Positions 17,813-26,090 of a DNA stretch of 64,000 nucleotides are shown in pieces. Position 1 is the stretch's first letter, and every line of letters begins with the position of its first letter. Position numbers and translations under genes: made by a program. Source of the stretch: Roseovarius sp. (GTDB lineage: Bacteria > Pseudomonadota > Alphaproteobacteria > Rhodobacterales > Rhodobacteraceae); NCBI GenBank assembly GCA_029212365.1, contig JARGOC010000002.1, positions 124,001 to 188,000 on the forward strand. The letters run 5' to 3'. Under the pieces are notes generated by a model. That model did no database searches. It was not told the DNA's origin and was given only the letters and a program-made list of their open reading frames with translations.

Positions 17813-18026
17813 CTTCTATCCCATAATATTCGCGCGCTCTGATCCAGCCAATCAGCAAAGTCACATACCCCGAAACCCCCAGCACAAACATCAACAATGG
17901 GGAAATGTTCCAGACGTTTACCCCGATCAGCAAACCTGCGACCAAATAGAATGCCACTTCGGCAAAGACGCTGAATCGAGGTGTGATGAGGCAGATCAAT
18001 ATTTTTTGAACAAAGGCTATGCTCAC
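17805..18026 (-). CDS. small membrane protein, two helices
   Basis: A 73-aa protein with two hydrophobic helices (about 20-38 and 42-62) and a short acidic end (YYGIEDE). It starts with GTG overlapping the stop of the TelA-like gene (GTGA) and ends inside the start of the 372-aa gene, so it is embedded in the operon by overlaps on both sides. No family recognised; a membrane anchor for the complex is plausible. Confidence 0.7.
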   Translation of the reverse strand: MSIAFVQKILICLITPRFSVFAEVAFYLVAGLLIGVNVWNISPLLMFVLGVSGYVTLLIGWIRAREYYGIEDE

Positions 18027-19099
18027 GCCCCATACAGGTTTTTGTCGTGTTTTTCGATTATGTCCTGGAAACGGCGGGCGAAGCGTTCGTCGGCTTTGGC
18101 TTTGGCTTCCAGCACTTCGCGGGCAAAGACCATGTGATCTTCGTGCGCTTCCATCATTTCGGCCATGCGCTGATTTGTGGCAGCGCCGATGCCGGCCATG
18201 GCGGATTGCGCCTCTTGATCCGTCTGCACACCGATTTCGTTGATGCGGTGGGCCACATCCTGTTGCTGCGCTGTTTTCAACGATTTAGTCAGGGCATCAT
18301 ACAGAACGACCCGTTGTTTGGTGTCGGTTTGCAGCTTGTTGATCAGCACCATTTGCGTGGCACCCTGATTTTGCAATGAATCGACCCAGGTTTTGCCCTT
18401 TTCGATATAGCGCTCCAGCGTTTGGGATTTGGCCAGTTTGACCTGCTCGTCCTGCACCATCTGGTTATACTTGGCGTTCATTTCGGCCAGTTCAGTTTCC
18501 AGCTTGGTGCGTGCGGCGGCGTCTGTTTCATTGGCGATTTTGCCTTCGAGGGTGATGATATCGGGGTCCATCGCGGAAATATCTGTGCGCAGGCTTTCCA
18601 ACTCGCCCACGGTGGCTTCGCGCTCGTCCAATGTATCGCTCAGGTTGGCTTCAACCTTTACCTTTTGCTCTTCCAAAACGGCCAACTGCCCTTCGAGCAG
18701 CTGCGTGATTACATCGGATTTGGAAATCAGATCTTGTAGCTTGTCATCAATATTGGCGGTTTTGATCCGCTCCTGACGCATGCTGTCGGCTTTGTGTTTG
18801 GAGAAAATGCCGATCATGCTTTCCCAGCCGGTTTTCGTGCGCATCTCGTCAAAGTCTTTGGAGAAGGCAGCGGTCACGTCATCAAGGCCCATAATCAACT
18901 CGGCGATGTTGGCGTTCATCACGTCGGTGTGGGCATGCACATCTTCGAGCGAGGCGTTTTCAATGTCCAGCATCGCATCCTCGCCACCCTTGATTTTAGA
19001 CCGCGCGGTTTCGATTTTACTGGTCAGTTCGGCGATCTTGGCCTGTGCTTTTTCGACCTGATCCTGCGACTCCTTAACTTGCTGATCCAAATTCGCCAT
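18023..19099 (-). CDS. coiled-coil protein resembling TelA/KlaA (toxic anion resistance)
   Basis: A 358-aa protein made almost wholly of amphipathic helices; residues about 1-50 and 130-215 are strong coiled coil. The section from LERYIEKGKTWVDSLQNQG through MVLINKLQTDTKQRVVLYDA resembles in layout the TelA segment where a helix pair is followed by an I-Q-N rich helix. TelA proteins are linked to tellurite and membrane-stress responses. The likeness is from pattern memory and may be distant. It is the first gene of the leftward operon, with a clear AAGGAAGAG ribosome site. Confidence 0.6.
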   Translation of the reverse strand: MANLDQQVKESQDQVEKAQAKIAELTSKIETARSKIKGGEDAMLDIENASLEDVHAHTDVMNANIAELIMGLDDVTAAFSKDFDEMRTKTGWESMIGIFSKHKADSMRQERIKTANIDDKLQDLISKSDVITQLLEGQLAVLEEQKVKVEANLSDTLDEREATVGELESLRTDISAMDPDIITLEGKIANETDAAARTKLETELAEMNAKYNQMVQDEQVKLAKSQTLERYIEKGKTWVDSLQNQGATQMVLINKLQTDTKQRVVLYDALTKSLKTAQQQDVAHRINEIGVQTDQEAQSAMAGIGAATNQRMAEMMEAHEDHMVFAREVLEAKAKADERFARRFQDIIEKHDKNLYGA

Positions 19100-19424
19100 T
19101 CATCTCTTCCTTTTTCGCAAATCAATAAGTGATTGAACTCAATATAGGCATTCCGAGTTGGAATCTAAGCGTAAAGATGGGGGAATGCAGTGCAAAAATG
19201 AGGGCATTCACGGATAATTTGGTATTTTTCTGACGTTTTAGCGGGAATCATCCAAAAGCGAGGGCCATCAAACAGCACGCATGTGGCATGACCTAGTCCG
19301 CGCCAAGAATTCCATTTTGCGATAGGCCCATGGCATCACGTTCGTATGCGCGGTGACAATCGCGACATCTAGCAATGACCCAATGAAATGTTGCCCGCTC
19401 CAGCTATGTGCCGAGCAACACTGT
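19100..19424. other. promoter region of the TelA-like/AAA operon
   Basis: 325 nt between the protease stop and the operon start, both leftward. The part near the operon is AT-rich (CAATAAGTGATTGAACTCAA) and contains TTCCGAGTTGGAA, an imperfect inverted repeat that could be a promoter-proximal site. No gene or RNA is recognised in the rest. Confidence 0.35.
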
Positions 19425-21461
19425 TTATCCGAGGCGTTTCACCGGTCGGGCCGGTTGCCAGGCGACGCGCCCCTGACCCACTTTCTCGCGGCCTACTGGT
19501 GCATTCCACCATTTATCAGGGCGCGGCACTTGCAGCGGGCCTTCTTTCAGGAAGGTGCATAAATCGGGGCTATCACTTTGCGGATCAAAGCGTCCGGCCA
19601 GCCAGTTTTCAATCACCCAACGTGTGGCGCAGGCACAGGAAAAACTGGTGCCTTGCATTGCTACGGCTGATCCATCGCTGGCCCCATCTGACAGAATGCC
19701 AAAATGGGCGGCCCCATCATCGGACGGGAAGGTCACCGTGGGGGCGCCGCGCCCATTTGAATGCAGCGCCTGACCAACCCCGCTTGCTGAATATGGTGCC
19801 GGGCGCCCATCGGATTGGCGATGCCCGCCGATGGTGGCAACAAAGCGGTTGGCGGCATAGGAATTCAGCGTGCCACGCCGCTGGACAAGTGGGCCAGTGT
19901 CAAGGTCAGGTGCTGCGTCAGCCCCGCTGACATAGGCGAAGGTATCAGCGGCGCGACCTGTGTCTTCGAACGTTTGATACGCGCCGGTATCAAAGTATGA
20001 CTGCCGTGCGTCGCGCTGGCCGGGCAGAGTGGCCTGATCCGTCTGGACCGACGCGCGTACAGTGTGGGCAATCACATCTGCGTTGCGCACCCGAATTTGC
20101 CATTTGCCAGCCGCCGCACCCATCTTGCCGCCCTTGGCAAATAGGTCAGGAGCCAGACAAATCAGATAGCGAAAGCGTACCGATTTGCCGTCAGTTGGCG
20201 GAACCGCGTCACAATAGATGCGCCCCAAGCAGTTGTGCAACTCAGTGATCTGCCCGGAACTGGCCTGTTTAAACGCGTCCGGTGTGGCACCGGGGGGCAC
20301 CACATCCAGCTGAATCGGAGCACGGGTGGTGCCGGGGTTCAGCAGCTTTTCCACCCAGATCTCGACGAAGTTTGAGGTGCCATCATCCGGGCTGACACGC
20401 CAGTCCAGCGTCTGTTCACCGCCGTCAGGCTGAACCTCAAATCGTGAATGCACCCGTGACAGATTGTCATTGCCTGCGGGCAGGATGGCATTGAATTTGG
20501 CTTGTCCGAGGATTTTGTCAGCCTCCGACAGGCGTTGGGCCTCTTTGACAAAGACCTGTCGTTCATCTTTGGCGCCGGCCTGTTTTCCAAAGGAGATATT
20601 CATCAGCAATGGTTGGGTATTGGTCAGCCCCGAGGCGCGCGTGATGCGGGCGTGCATTTCAACAATCCAGCGCATGGCATAAACCAGATAATAATCCAGA
20701 AACGCGCCACCTTCGCCATATGCCGTGGCGGGCGGAAGGTTGACCACCAAAAGCTGTACCTTTTCGCTAAAGCTGGCCTGTTCAACCGGGTCAGCCCCCG
20801 CGACAAGTCCCATAACATGGGTGCCATGGGCCGTGCGCCGGGCGAGGCCACGCAGGCTGTCGGGGCGATCATTGTCAACCAATCCGGCAGCGCTGTTGAA
20901 GCCCTCCTGATCCAGCGGGCGGGTCAGATCACCGCCGCTATGGTTGGCCAGCAGGGCATTGATATCGCTCTGCATCAATTGCGCCCCAAAGGGCAGATGT
21001 AACGGCCCGCCCTTCCACGGCGCACCCTGTTGCCACGAGGCCAACACGCGGCTGGACCCATCAGCGGCGCGAAACCGGCGGTGGCCAAGGCCGATATCAA
21101 CGTCAATGACACCAGCAACCAGCGTGTCTTTGGTGATGGTTGGATAGCTACCCTGATCGGGAAACCAGCCAGCGGCCCCTTGCAGTGAGGTCAGATAATC
21201 GGGATTAGCCGCGCTTTGGGACACGGGAAAGACCGGCCATTCCCCAGCCGTTCCCGGTGCAAATGTTGCCGGATCAGAGCCAAGGGCAACCAGGCTGTCG
21301 GCGCTGTCGTGCAGGGCGTGAAACTCGTCCATCCGTGCCAGGGCCGGGACCATCTGCATAGGCTGGGGGCCTGATCCCAGCATATGCTGCATCAGCCACC
21401 AATCGACATAGGGCGACGTGACCATCCGGGGATGGTTATGCCAACTGCTCCAACTGCTCAT
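19425..21461 (-). CDS. S8 family subtilisin-like serine protease without signal peptide
   Basis: A 678-aa protease. The catalytic triad is visible: Asp120 in GVIDVDIGLGH, His212 in AHGTHVMGLVAG and Ser606 in GTSFSCACAT, with the oxyanion Asn in LPAGNDN. Between His and Ser there is a large insertion (about 330-530) that looks like a beta domain. There is no N-terminal signal peptide, which is unusual for subtilisins and suggests an intracellular enzyme or export by another route. The ATG overlaps the stop of the haloperoxidase-like gene (ATGA). Target unknown; the coupled partner is an obvious candidate. Confidence 0.88.
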   Translation of the reverse strand: MSSWSSWHNHPRMVTSPYVDWWLMQHMLGSGPQPMQMVPALARMDEFHALHDSADSLVALGSDPATFAPGTAGEWPVFPVSQSAANPDYLTSLQGAAGWFPDQGSYPTITKDTLVAGVIDVDIGLGHRRFRAADGSSRVLASWQQGAPWKGGPLHLPFGAQLMQSDINALLANHSGGDLTRPLDQEGFNSAAGLVDNDRPDSLRGLARRTAHGTHVMGLVAGADPVEQASFSEKVQLLVVNLPPATAYGEGGAFLDYYLVYAMRWIVEMHARITRASGLTNTQPLLMNISFGKQAGAKDERQVFVKEAQRLSEADKILGQAKFNAILPAGNDNLSRVHSRFEVQPDGGEQTLDWRVSPDDGTSNFVEIWVEKLLNPGTTRAPIQLDVVPPGATPDAFKQASSGQITELHNCLGRIYCDAVPPTDGKSVRFRYLICLAPDLFAKGGKMGAAAGKWQIRVRNADVIAHTVRASVQTDQATLPGQRDARQSYFDTGAYQTFEDTGRAADTFAYVSGADAAPDLDTGPLVQRRGTLNSYAANRFVATIGGHRQSDGRPAPYSASGVGQALHSNGRGAPTVTFPSDDGAAHFGILSDGASDGSAVAMQGTSFSCACATRWVIENWLAGRFDPQSDSPDLCTFLKEGPLQVPRPDKWWNAPVGREKVGQGRVAWQPARPVKRLG

Positions 21462-22558
21462 ACGCCTGCCCCGGTGTCAGGGTCGCGCCCATCGCGGCGC
21501 AACCATTCACCACGCGCCTTGACCCAGCGCTTTTGCAGGATGCCCAAGGGTGCCGGGGCTTTTGAGCTGGATTTGCCTTTGATTACTGTTTCCAGTGTGG
21601 TGCGGGTAAAATCCGCCTCAGGGTCGGCATTGGGGTCAAAGCTGAAGCTGCGCAAGGGCGTGCCGTTTGCGATAAATGCCAAAGCGCTGCCAACCGCGCA
21701 GCCCAACGCAGCCCCTGCCGCCGAATCCACCGGATAATGCAGGCCTGCCACGGTGCGATTGACCGCGATGCGCTGGGCCAGATGGAAAATCGGGCGATCC
21801 GCCGAGAGGCTTTCTCCGGGGGTTTCGCCGTATTCCAGCATAGACAAAGCCGAGGCGATGGCGAAGCTTTCGGTTGAATGGCCGGAGGGGTAAGTGCTGT
21901 GTGGTGGTGTATCCAACATCGGCATGACCCGATCCGAGAACTCTACCGGACGTGGTGCACGGCACAGGTGTTTGACCTGCTGTTCAATCAGAATTGCCAC
22001 CTCCTGCGTCAGGGTCAGCATTTCGGCTGTGACGCGCCGCTTGGGCAAGTCAAACGGGCGCACGGAAGAAAAGGGCGACATGATTTCTTCGGACTGAACC
22101 AGGATTTCTGTACTTCGGTCTTCACGCAGATCAGCGTAAGCGCGCAGCCATTTCATCTGGGTGTTCAGCGTGGGCAATGTGGGTTTCTGGATGGCGCAGA
22201 TTTTGGCCCCGTCACATTTGACGGTCACACTGGTGGCATCACTTTCAATTGTGAACCGGCTGAGGATTCGTGCCAGCACCACCTCAATCCGCCGGTTTGA
22301 GGGCAAGTAGTCCAGATCATCCGGATCTGGATCCCAATCAAAGCTGTTGTTGCCTGTGGGTGGATCCCAATATCCCGCCAGCGACTCCTGGATCATGTTG
22401 CGGGCGTCTGACACAAGTCCTTCGTCCTCCGACAGGAAACGCCCGCCGCCACGACCACCACCTCGGCCCCCGCCACGACCTCCACCACGCCCTCCACCAC
22501 GTCCGCCACCGCGGCCCCCGCCACGTCCTCCGCCTTGTGCATTTTGTGAATATCCCAT
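21458..22558 (-). CDS. vanadium haloperoxidase/PAP2-fold protein with an N-terminal (GGGR)8 repeat
   Basis: A 366-aa protein. Residues 9-40 are eight perfect GGGR repeats (nt 22439-22534), followed by an acidic linker. The C-terminal half carries the vanadate/phosphate site: KHLCRAPRP, PSGHS and RTVAGLHYPVD. No transmembrane helices are obvious, favouring the soluble haloperoxidase-like group over membrane lipid phosphatases. The start at 22558 follows AGGGAG; an extension to 22624 is possible but has no ribosome site. It is coupled to the S8 protease by a 4-nt overlap. Whether it halogenates or dephosphorylates cannot be told. Confidence 0.85.
   Translation of the reverse strand: MGYSQNAQGGGRGGGRGGGRGGGRGGGRGGGRGGGRGGGRFLSEDEGLVSDARNMIQESLAGYWDPPTGNNSFDWDPDPDDLDYLPSNRRIEVVLARILSRFTIESDATSVTVKCDGAKICAIQKPTLPTLNTQMKWLRAYADLREDRSTEILVQSEEIMSPFSSVRPFDLPKRRVTAEMLTLTQEVAILIEQQVKHLCRAPRPVEFSDRVMPMLDTPPHSTYPSGHSTESFAIASALSMLEYGETPGESLSADRPIFHLAQRIAVNRTVAGLHYPVDSAAGAALGCAVGSALAFIANGTPLRSFSFDPNADPEADFTRTTLETVIKGKSSSKAPAPLGILQKRWVKARGEWLRRDGRDPDTGAGV
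22439..22534 (-). repeat. 12-nt tandem repeat coding (GGGR)8
   Basis: Eight consecutive 12-nt units, each coding Gly-Gly-Gly-Arg on the minus strand. The units differ at third positions, so the protein repeat is conserved beyond simple recent slippage. Confidence 0.85.
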
Positions 22559-22842
22559 GGTCTTGCTCCCTAAAATATTGATTTCCCCTGCTTCAGCTTC
22601 GGAAAAAAAATATCGCGTGGTCAAGGGGTCACGGGAATATTCACGGATTCTTCACGACGATTTGCACCCAAATATCTTACTGCGTTTCGCATGAGCTTTG
22701 ACTTAGAAAGTTTGCCTAAAACGCCCTCCGAATTCAATTCTCACGGCGCGCACCGCCTTTTTCCTGCCTCTGGTGAAAGGCGATGTGCTTTAATGTTGTT
22801 AAAAGTGCGGGAATTTGCGGATTTATCTGTTAACTAGAGTAG

Positions 22843-24471
22843 ATGGATGGAACCACTGAAAAAATGTTCATCCGGGTGATGGGCCAGTTTCGTATGACTG
22901 GTGCTGGGGGCAGTGACATCACACCGGGTGGCAAGAAGGCGCAAGCGTTGATGGCGATGCTTGCCTGTTCGCCTGAATTTCAACGCACGCGATCATGGTT
23001 GCAAGACCGGCTCTGGAGTCAGAGCGACGGTGAACGCGCCTCGGCCAGTTTGCGCCAGACCTTAACGGCTATTCGCCGTGATCTGGGCGATCTGGCGGAT
23101 GTGATTACTGCGACCCGCCAGAGCGTCAGCCTGGATCAGGACCGAGTTCAAACCGATTGGTCAAAAGATGCCATACCGGGTGAGGGCGAGGAATTTCTTG
23201 AAGGGTTGGATATCCCCGATCCGGCGTTTGCCGAATGGCAGCGGGTCATGCGCGGGGGACATGCGGTGATCAAGGCGCAGGATTCCTCGCCGGCGTCGCG
23301 GGTGGCCCGTTTCGGGGCGGGCCGCTGGAAGGTGGCGTTGCTCAGCGGGCCGGATTCGGTTTCAACATCGTATCATCTGGAATGTGAATTTATTGACTTG
23401 GTAAGTCGAAACCTGAATGAAAACGGCGAGATTGAGCTGCTGTATGATGTGCCGCAGAACCCGGATGAAAATGTCTTTGCGGTTGATGTGAATGCCTTCA
23501 ATGTGGATGACAACCGCATTGGGCTGCGTATCAGTGCGCGCCATGCGGTGGAAAACCGGGTGTTCTGGTCCGAAACCGCCAGTTCGACTGATCGTTCGGG
23601 CCCGATTGAGCAGAGCCTTGATTTGTTGAACCTAGCGTTCCGGTTGCAGACATCGGTGCACAAAGAAATCATGGTGTTGACCGGTGGTGGCACCGATGGG
23701 TTGTTTCCGCCAGTGTTGCTGGGCACTGCCATTCCGCAGATATTTTCGTTCAAGCCGGGTGAGGTGCAGCGCGCCAGTCAGTTGCTGGATGAATGTCTGG
23801 ACGAACGCAACGCGGCCACCTTTTGGGGCTGGCAGGCGCAAATTGCAGTGATCAACCTGATCGAACGGTTTACCGACGCCCCTGAGGCCTGCATCGAAAA
23901 GGGCAAGGCACTGGCAGCCAAAGCGGTTGAAGCGGACCCGATGAATTCGATGGTTTTGTCAACAGCGGCCAATGCGCAGATGTTGTTGGATTGGGATATT
24001 TCAGCCGGGGCTGAATTGGCCAGTCTGGCCATTCGGGTGAACCCATCTAATCCATTTGGCTGGTGGTCTTATGCCAATGCGGCGTTGTATTCGGATCAGC
24101 CGGACAAATCATTGAAGGCGGCGCAGATTGCCTCAAAATTGTCGGCCAAGTCGCCGTTGCAATTCTGGTGTGATTTTCAGGTGGGGCTGGCGGCTCTGAA
24201 TGCCGGAGACCTGAAGCTGGCGGTGCGCTCGTTAGAGATTTCGGCAGCGCTGTCGCCACGGTTCCGCCCGCCAAGGCGGTATCTGTTGGCGCTTTACTCG
24301 CATTTGGGTCAGGTGGAAAATGCCAACCGAGCCCTGCAGCAATTGTTGAAGCTGGAGCCGGGATTTACCGTGGATGGTTTCTTGAATGACCCGGAGTATC
24401 CGATCAGTCTGGCGAAGCGGGCCAAGATTATCGACAACCGCTTTTTCACGCGGCTGACGGACGAAAGTTAG
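22843..24471 (+). CDS. SARP-like transcriptional regulator with TPR region
   Basis: A 542-aa protein. The first 100 residues (FIRVMGQFRMTGAGGSDITPGGKKAQALMAMLA ... LWSQSDGERASASLRQTLTAIRRDLG, positions about 9-80) match the winged-helix DNA-binding domain of AfsR/SARP activators. A central region follows and then repeated helical pairs consistent with TPRs (about 290-500). No membrane helix. It is divergent from the haloperoxidase/protease pair across 284 nt and is the best candidate for their regulator. The start at 22843 is the first ATG; MFIRV at 22864 is possible. Confidence 0.82.
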   Translation: MDGTTEKMFIRVMGQFRMTGAGGSDITPGGKKAQALMAMLACSPEFQRTRSWLQDRLWSQSDGERASASLRQTLTAIRRDLGDLADVITATRQSVSLDQDRVQTDWSKDAIPGEGEEFLEGLDIPDPAFAEWQRVMRGGHAVIKAQDSSPASRVARFGAGRWKVALLSGPDSVSTSYHLECEFIDLVSRNLNENGEIELLYDVPQNPDENVFAVDVNAFNVDDNRIGLRISARHAVENRVFWSETASSTDRSGPIEQSLDLLNLAFRLQTSVHKEIMVLTGGGTDGLFPPVLLGTAIPQIFSFKPGEVQRASQLLDECLDERNAATFWGWQAQIAVINLIERFTDAPEACIEKGKALAAKAVEADPMNSMVLSTAANAQMLLDWDISAGAELASLAIRVNPSNPFGWWSYANAALYSDQPDKSLKAAQIASKLSAKSPLQFWCDFQVGLAALNAGDLKLAVRSLEISAALSPRFRPPRRYLLALYSHLGQVENANRALQQLLKLEPGFTVDGFLNDPEYPISLAKRAKIIDNRFFTRLTDES

Positions 24472-24480
24472 GCACGCGGC

Positions 24481-25011
24481 TTAGTTGAAAATCTGATCGG
24501 CGTGTTGCTCCAGATAGATGCGCAGCCACGGCGTAAACGCCTCGGGAGTATCGCGGGTCTGGTGGGATAATTCGGTAATGGGCACCCATTTTGTGTCCAT
24601 CACCTCATCAGGATTAAGGTCCAGATCAGGGCGTGTTTCAACCCGTGACAGAAAAATATCCACCAGCTCATGTTCAATCAGCCCGCCGCCCACATCGGCA
24701 CGGTATTTCACTTTGTCACGATGGGTCAGGGTCAGGCCCGTCAGCCCCAGTTCTTCGCTCAGGCGGCGGTGGGCACACGTCATAGGCGCCTCATCCCAAT
24801 GTGGATGGGTGCAACAGGTGTTCGCCCAAAGCCCCGGCGTATGGTATTTAGTCAAAGCCCGGCGCTGGATCAGCACATCGGGGCCACACAGGACAAACAC
24901 CGAGACAGCCTTGTGCAGCAAGCCGCGGCGATGGGCCTCCAGCTTGTCAAAGGCGACCAGATTGTTGCCGATCCACGCGGGGATTTTGGATGTTGTCTCG
25001 TTCTGGGGCAT
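24481..25011 (-). CDS. idi: isopentenyl-diphosphate delta-isomerase, type 1
   Basis: A 176-aa Nudix-fold enzyme converting isopentenyl diphosphate to dimethylallyl diphosphate in the cytosol. Signatures: ALTKYHTPGLWANTCCTHPH with the catalytic Cys, the Nudix segment AHRRLSEELGL, and EHELVDIF. Length is normal. It is convergent with the SARP-like gene (9-nt gap). Elsewhere in the window ispE and a polyprenyl synthase belong to the same pathway but are unlinked. Confidence 0.95.
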   Translation of the reverse strand: MPQNETTSKIPAWIGNNLVAFDKLEAHRRGLLHKAVSVFVLCGPDVLIQRRALTKYHTPGLWANTCCTHPHWDEAPMTCAHRRLSEELGLTGLTLTHRDKVKYRADVGGGLIEHELVDIFLSRVETRPDLDLNPDEVMDTKWVPITELSHQTRDTPEAFTPWLRIYLEQHADQIFN

Positions 25012-25102
25012 AGGGCCTTTTGGGAAAAGATGTGTGTCAGTTCAGTATTTTTAAGATGCCTGGTCTGCCTGATCCAGTATGGCAAACCATACTACACGCG
25101 GG

Positions 25103-25939
25103 TTAAGAGGTCCATTCGCCGCTGGCCGCCAGCCTGGCCAGTGCTTTGCCGGATTGGTCAGGGCCAATCAGGGCGATACGCACCAAAGCATCGAAGCGTT
25201 GGACAAAGGCCTCGATTTCCGCCCGTCCGGTCAGCACCAGATACGCCTCGCCGATATAAAGAGCGACGCGTTGTTTGCCGAACACAGTGAAGGGTGCTGA
25301 AAAGGCGGATGTGCCGTCATACAGATGCAGGCGCAACGCGGGGAACTTTTCGTCACACAAATCGGCCATATGCTGCAATTGTCGTTTGCATTGCGCGGGA
25401 CAGGCGCCGCGCCACAGGCCTGTTTGCGCGGCGAGATCTCGAAGTGTTTGCACTGGCATGGCAATTTCTATGTCCATCTCGGTGGGTTCAATCCCGTCTA
25501 GGACGTTCTCAACTCCGGTGCCGCGAATGCCGCTGTCATCTGGTGTTTCAACGGTGTCAGATCCCAATTGCATCATATCCGGCAGGGTGGAGGGCACATA
25601 CCGCAACTTGCGGCCATCCGCCTGTTTGTGCCAATCGTGCAGCGGCGATGTGGCGGCATCTTTGGCCGTTTCGATCTGAAAGCTGGAGGAGATGCTTTGG
25701 CGTCCTTCGGGGGCGTTGTCCAACCCCAGCAGCCAATCCACTGATACACCACGTGCCTCGGATATGCGGCGCAGGGTTTCGGCACGTGGCAGCCGGTCAA
25801 TTGAGGGATCAAGGAACTGGCTGAGCGCTGAGCGGTCAATGCCGGTTTCCCGCAGAAATCCAGCCAGGTTTTTGGTTTCGGCCGCCAACAGGTGCTTAAG
25901 GCGGTCACGGAACATGGCGGAGAGGTGGCGTTTGTCCAT
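25103..25939 (-). CDS. XRE-family helix-turn-helix regulator
   Basis: A 278-aa protein. Residues about 10-72 are a lambda-repressor-like HTH (LAGFLRETGIDRSALSQFLD, ETLRRISEARGVSVDWLLGL). The C-terminal 200 residues form a ligand-binding or effector domain that I do not recognise (VALYIGEAYLVLTGRAEIEAFVQRFDALV). It is divergent from the desaturase, with a short palindrome GTGAATTCAC at 25963-25972 just upstream, so autoregulation and control of the desaturase are plausible. Confidence 0.85.
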   Translation of the reverse strand: MDKRHLSAMFRDRLKHLLAAETKNLAGFLRETGIDRSALSQFLDPSIDRLPRAETLRRISEARGVSVDWLLGLDNAPEGRQSISSSFQIETAKDAATSPLHDWHKQADGRKLRYVPSTLPDMMQLGSDTVETPDDSGIRGTGVENVLDGIEPTEMDIEIAMPVQTLRDLAAQTGLWRGACPAQCKRQLQHMADLCDEKFPALRLHLYDGTSAFSAPFTVFGKQRVALYIGEAYLVLTGRAEIEAFVQRFDALVRIALIGPDQSGKALARLAASGEWTS

Positions 25940-25962
25940 TTTGGCGTTTTATTAGAAATAGT

Positions 25963-25972
25963 GTGAATTCAC
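25963..25972. promoter_or_regulatory. palindrome upstream of the XRE gene
   Basis: GTGAATTCAC is a perfect 10-bp palindrome 24 nt before the XRE start, within an AT-rich stretch (25960-26020) that probably holds both divergent promoters. Candidate autoregulatory operator. Confidence 0.3.
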
Positions 25973-26059
25973 AACATATATGGCGATTATGATGTAAAAT
26001 ATCATATCCACATATGAATACACCGGATTGCCCAGCTGGCCCAATATGCGCACAACAGG

Positions 26060-26074
26060 TGACATATCCTGTCA
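26060..26074. promoter_or_regulatory. TGACA-N5-TGTCA site before the desaturase
   Basis: The inverted repeat TGACATATCCTGTCA lies 16 nt before the desaturase ATG. The same arms and spacing occur at 54162-54176 in front of the WYL regulator. Could be a repressor site; could be chance. Confidence 0.3.
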
Positions 26075-26090
26075 GTAGCAAAGAAGATCT

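Noticed and set aside
22439..22534. Tandem 12-nt repeats as a CRISPR array
   Set aside because: The units are contiguous with no spacers and encode GGGR in frame within a real gene.
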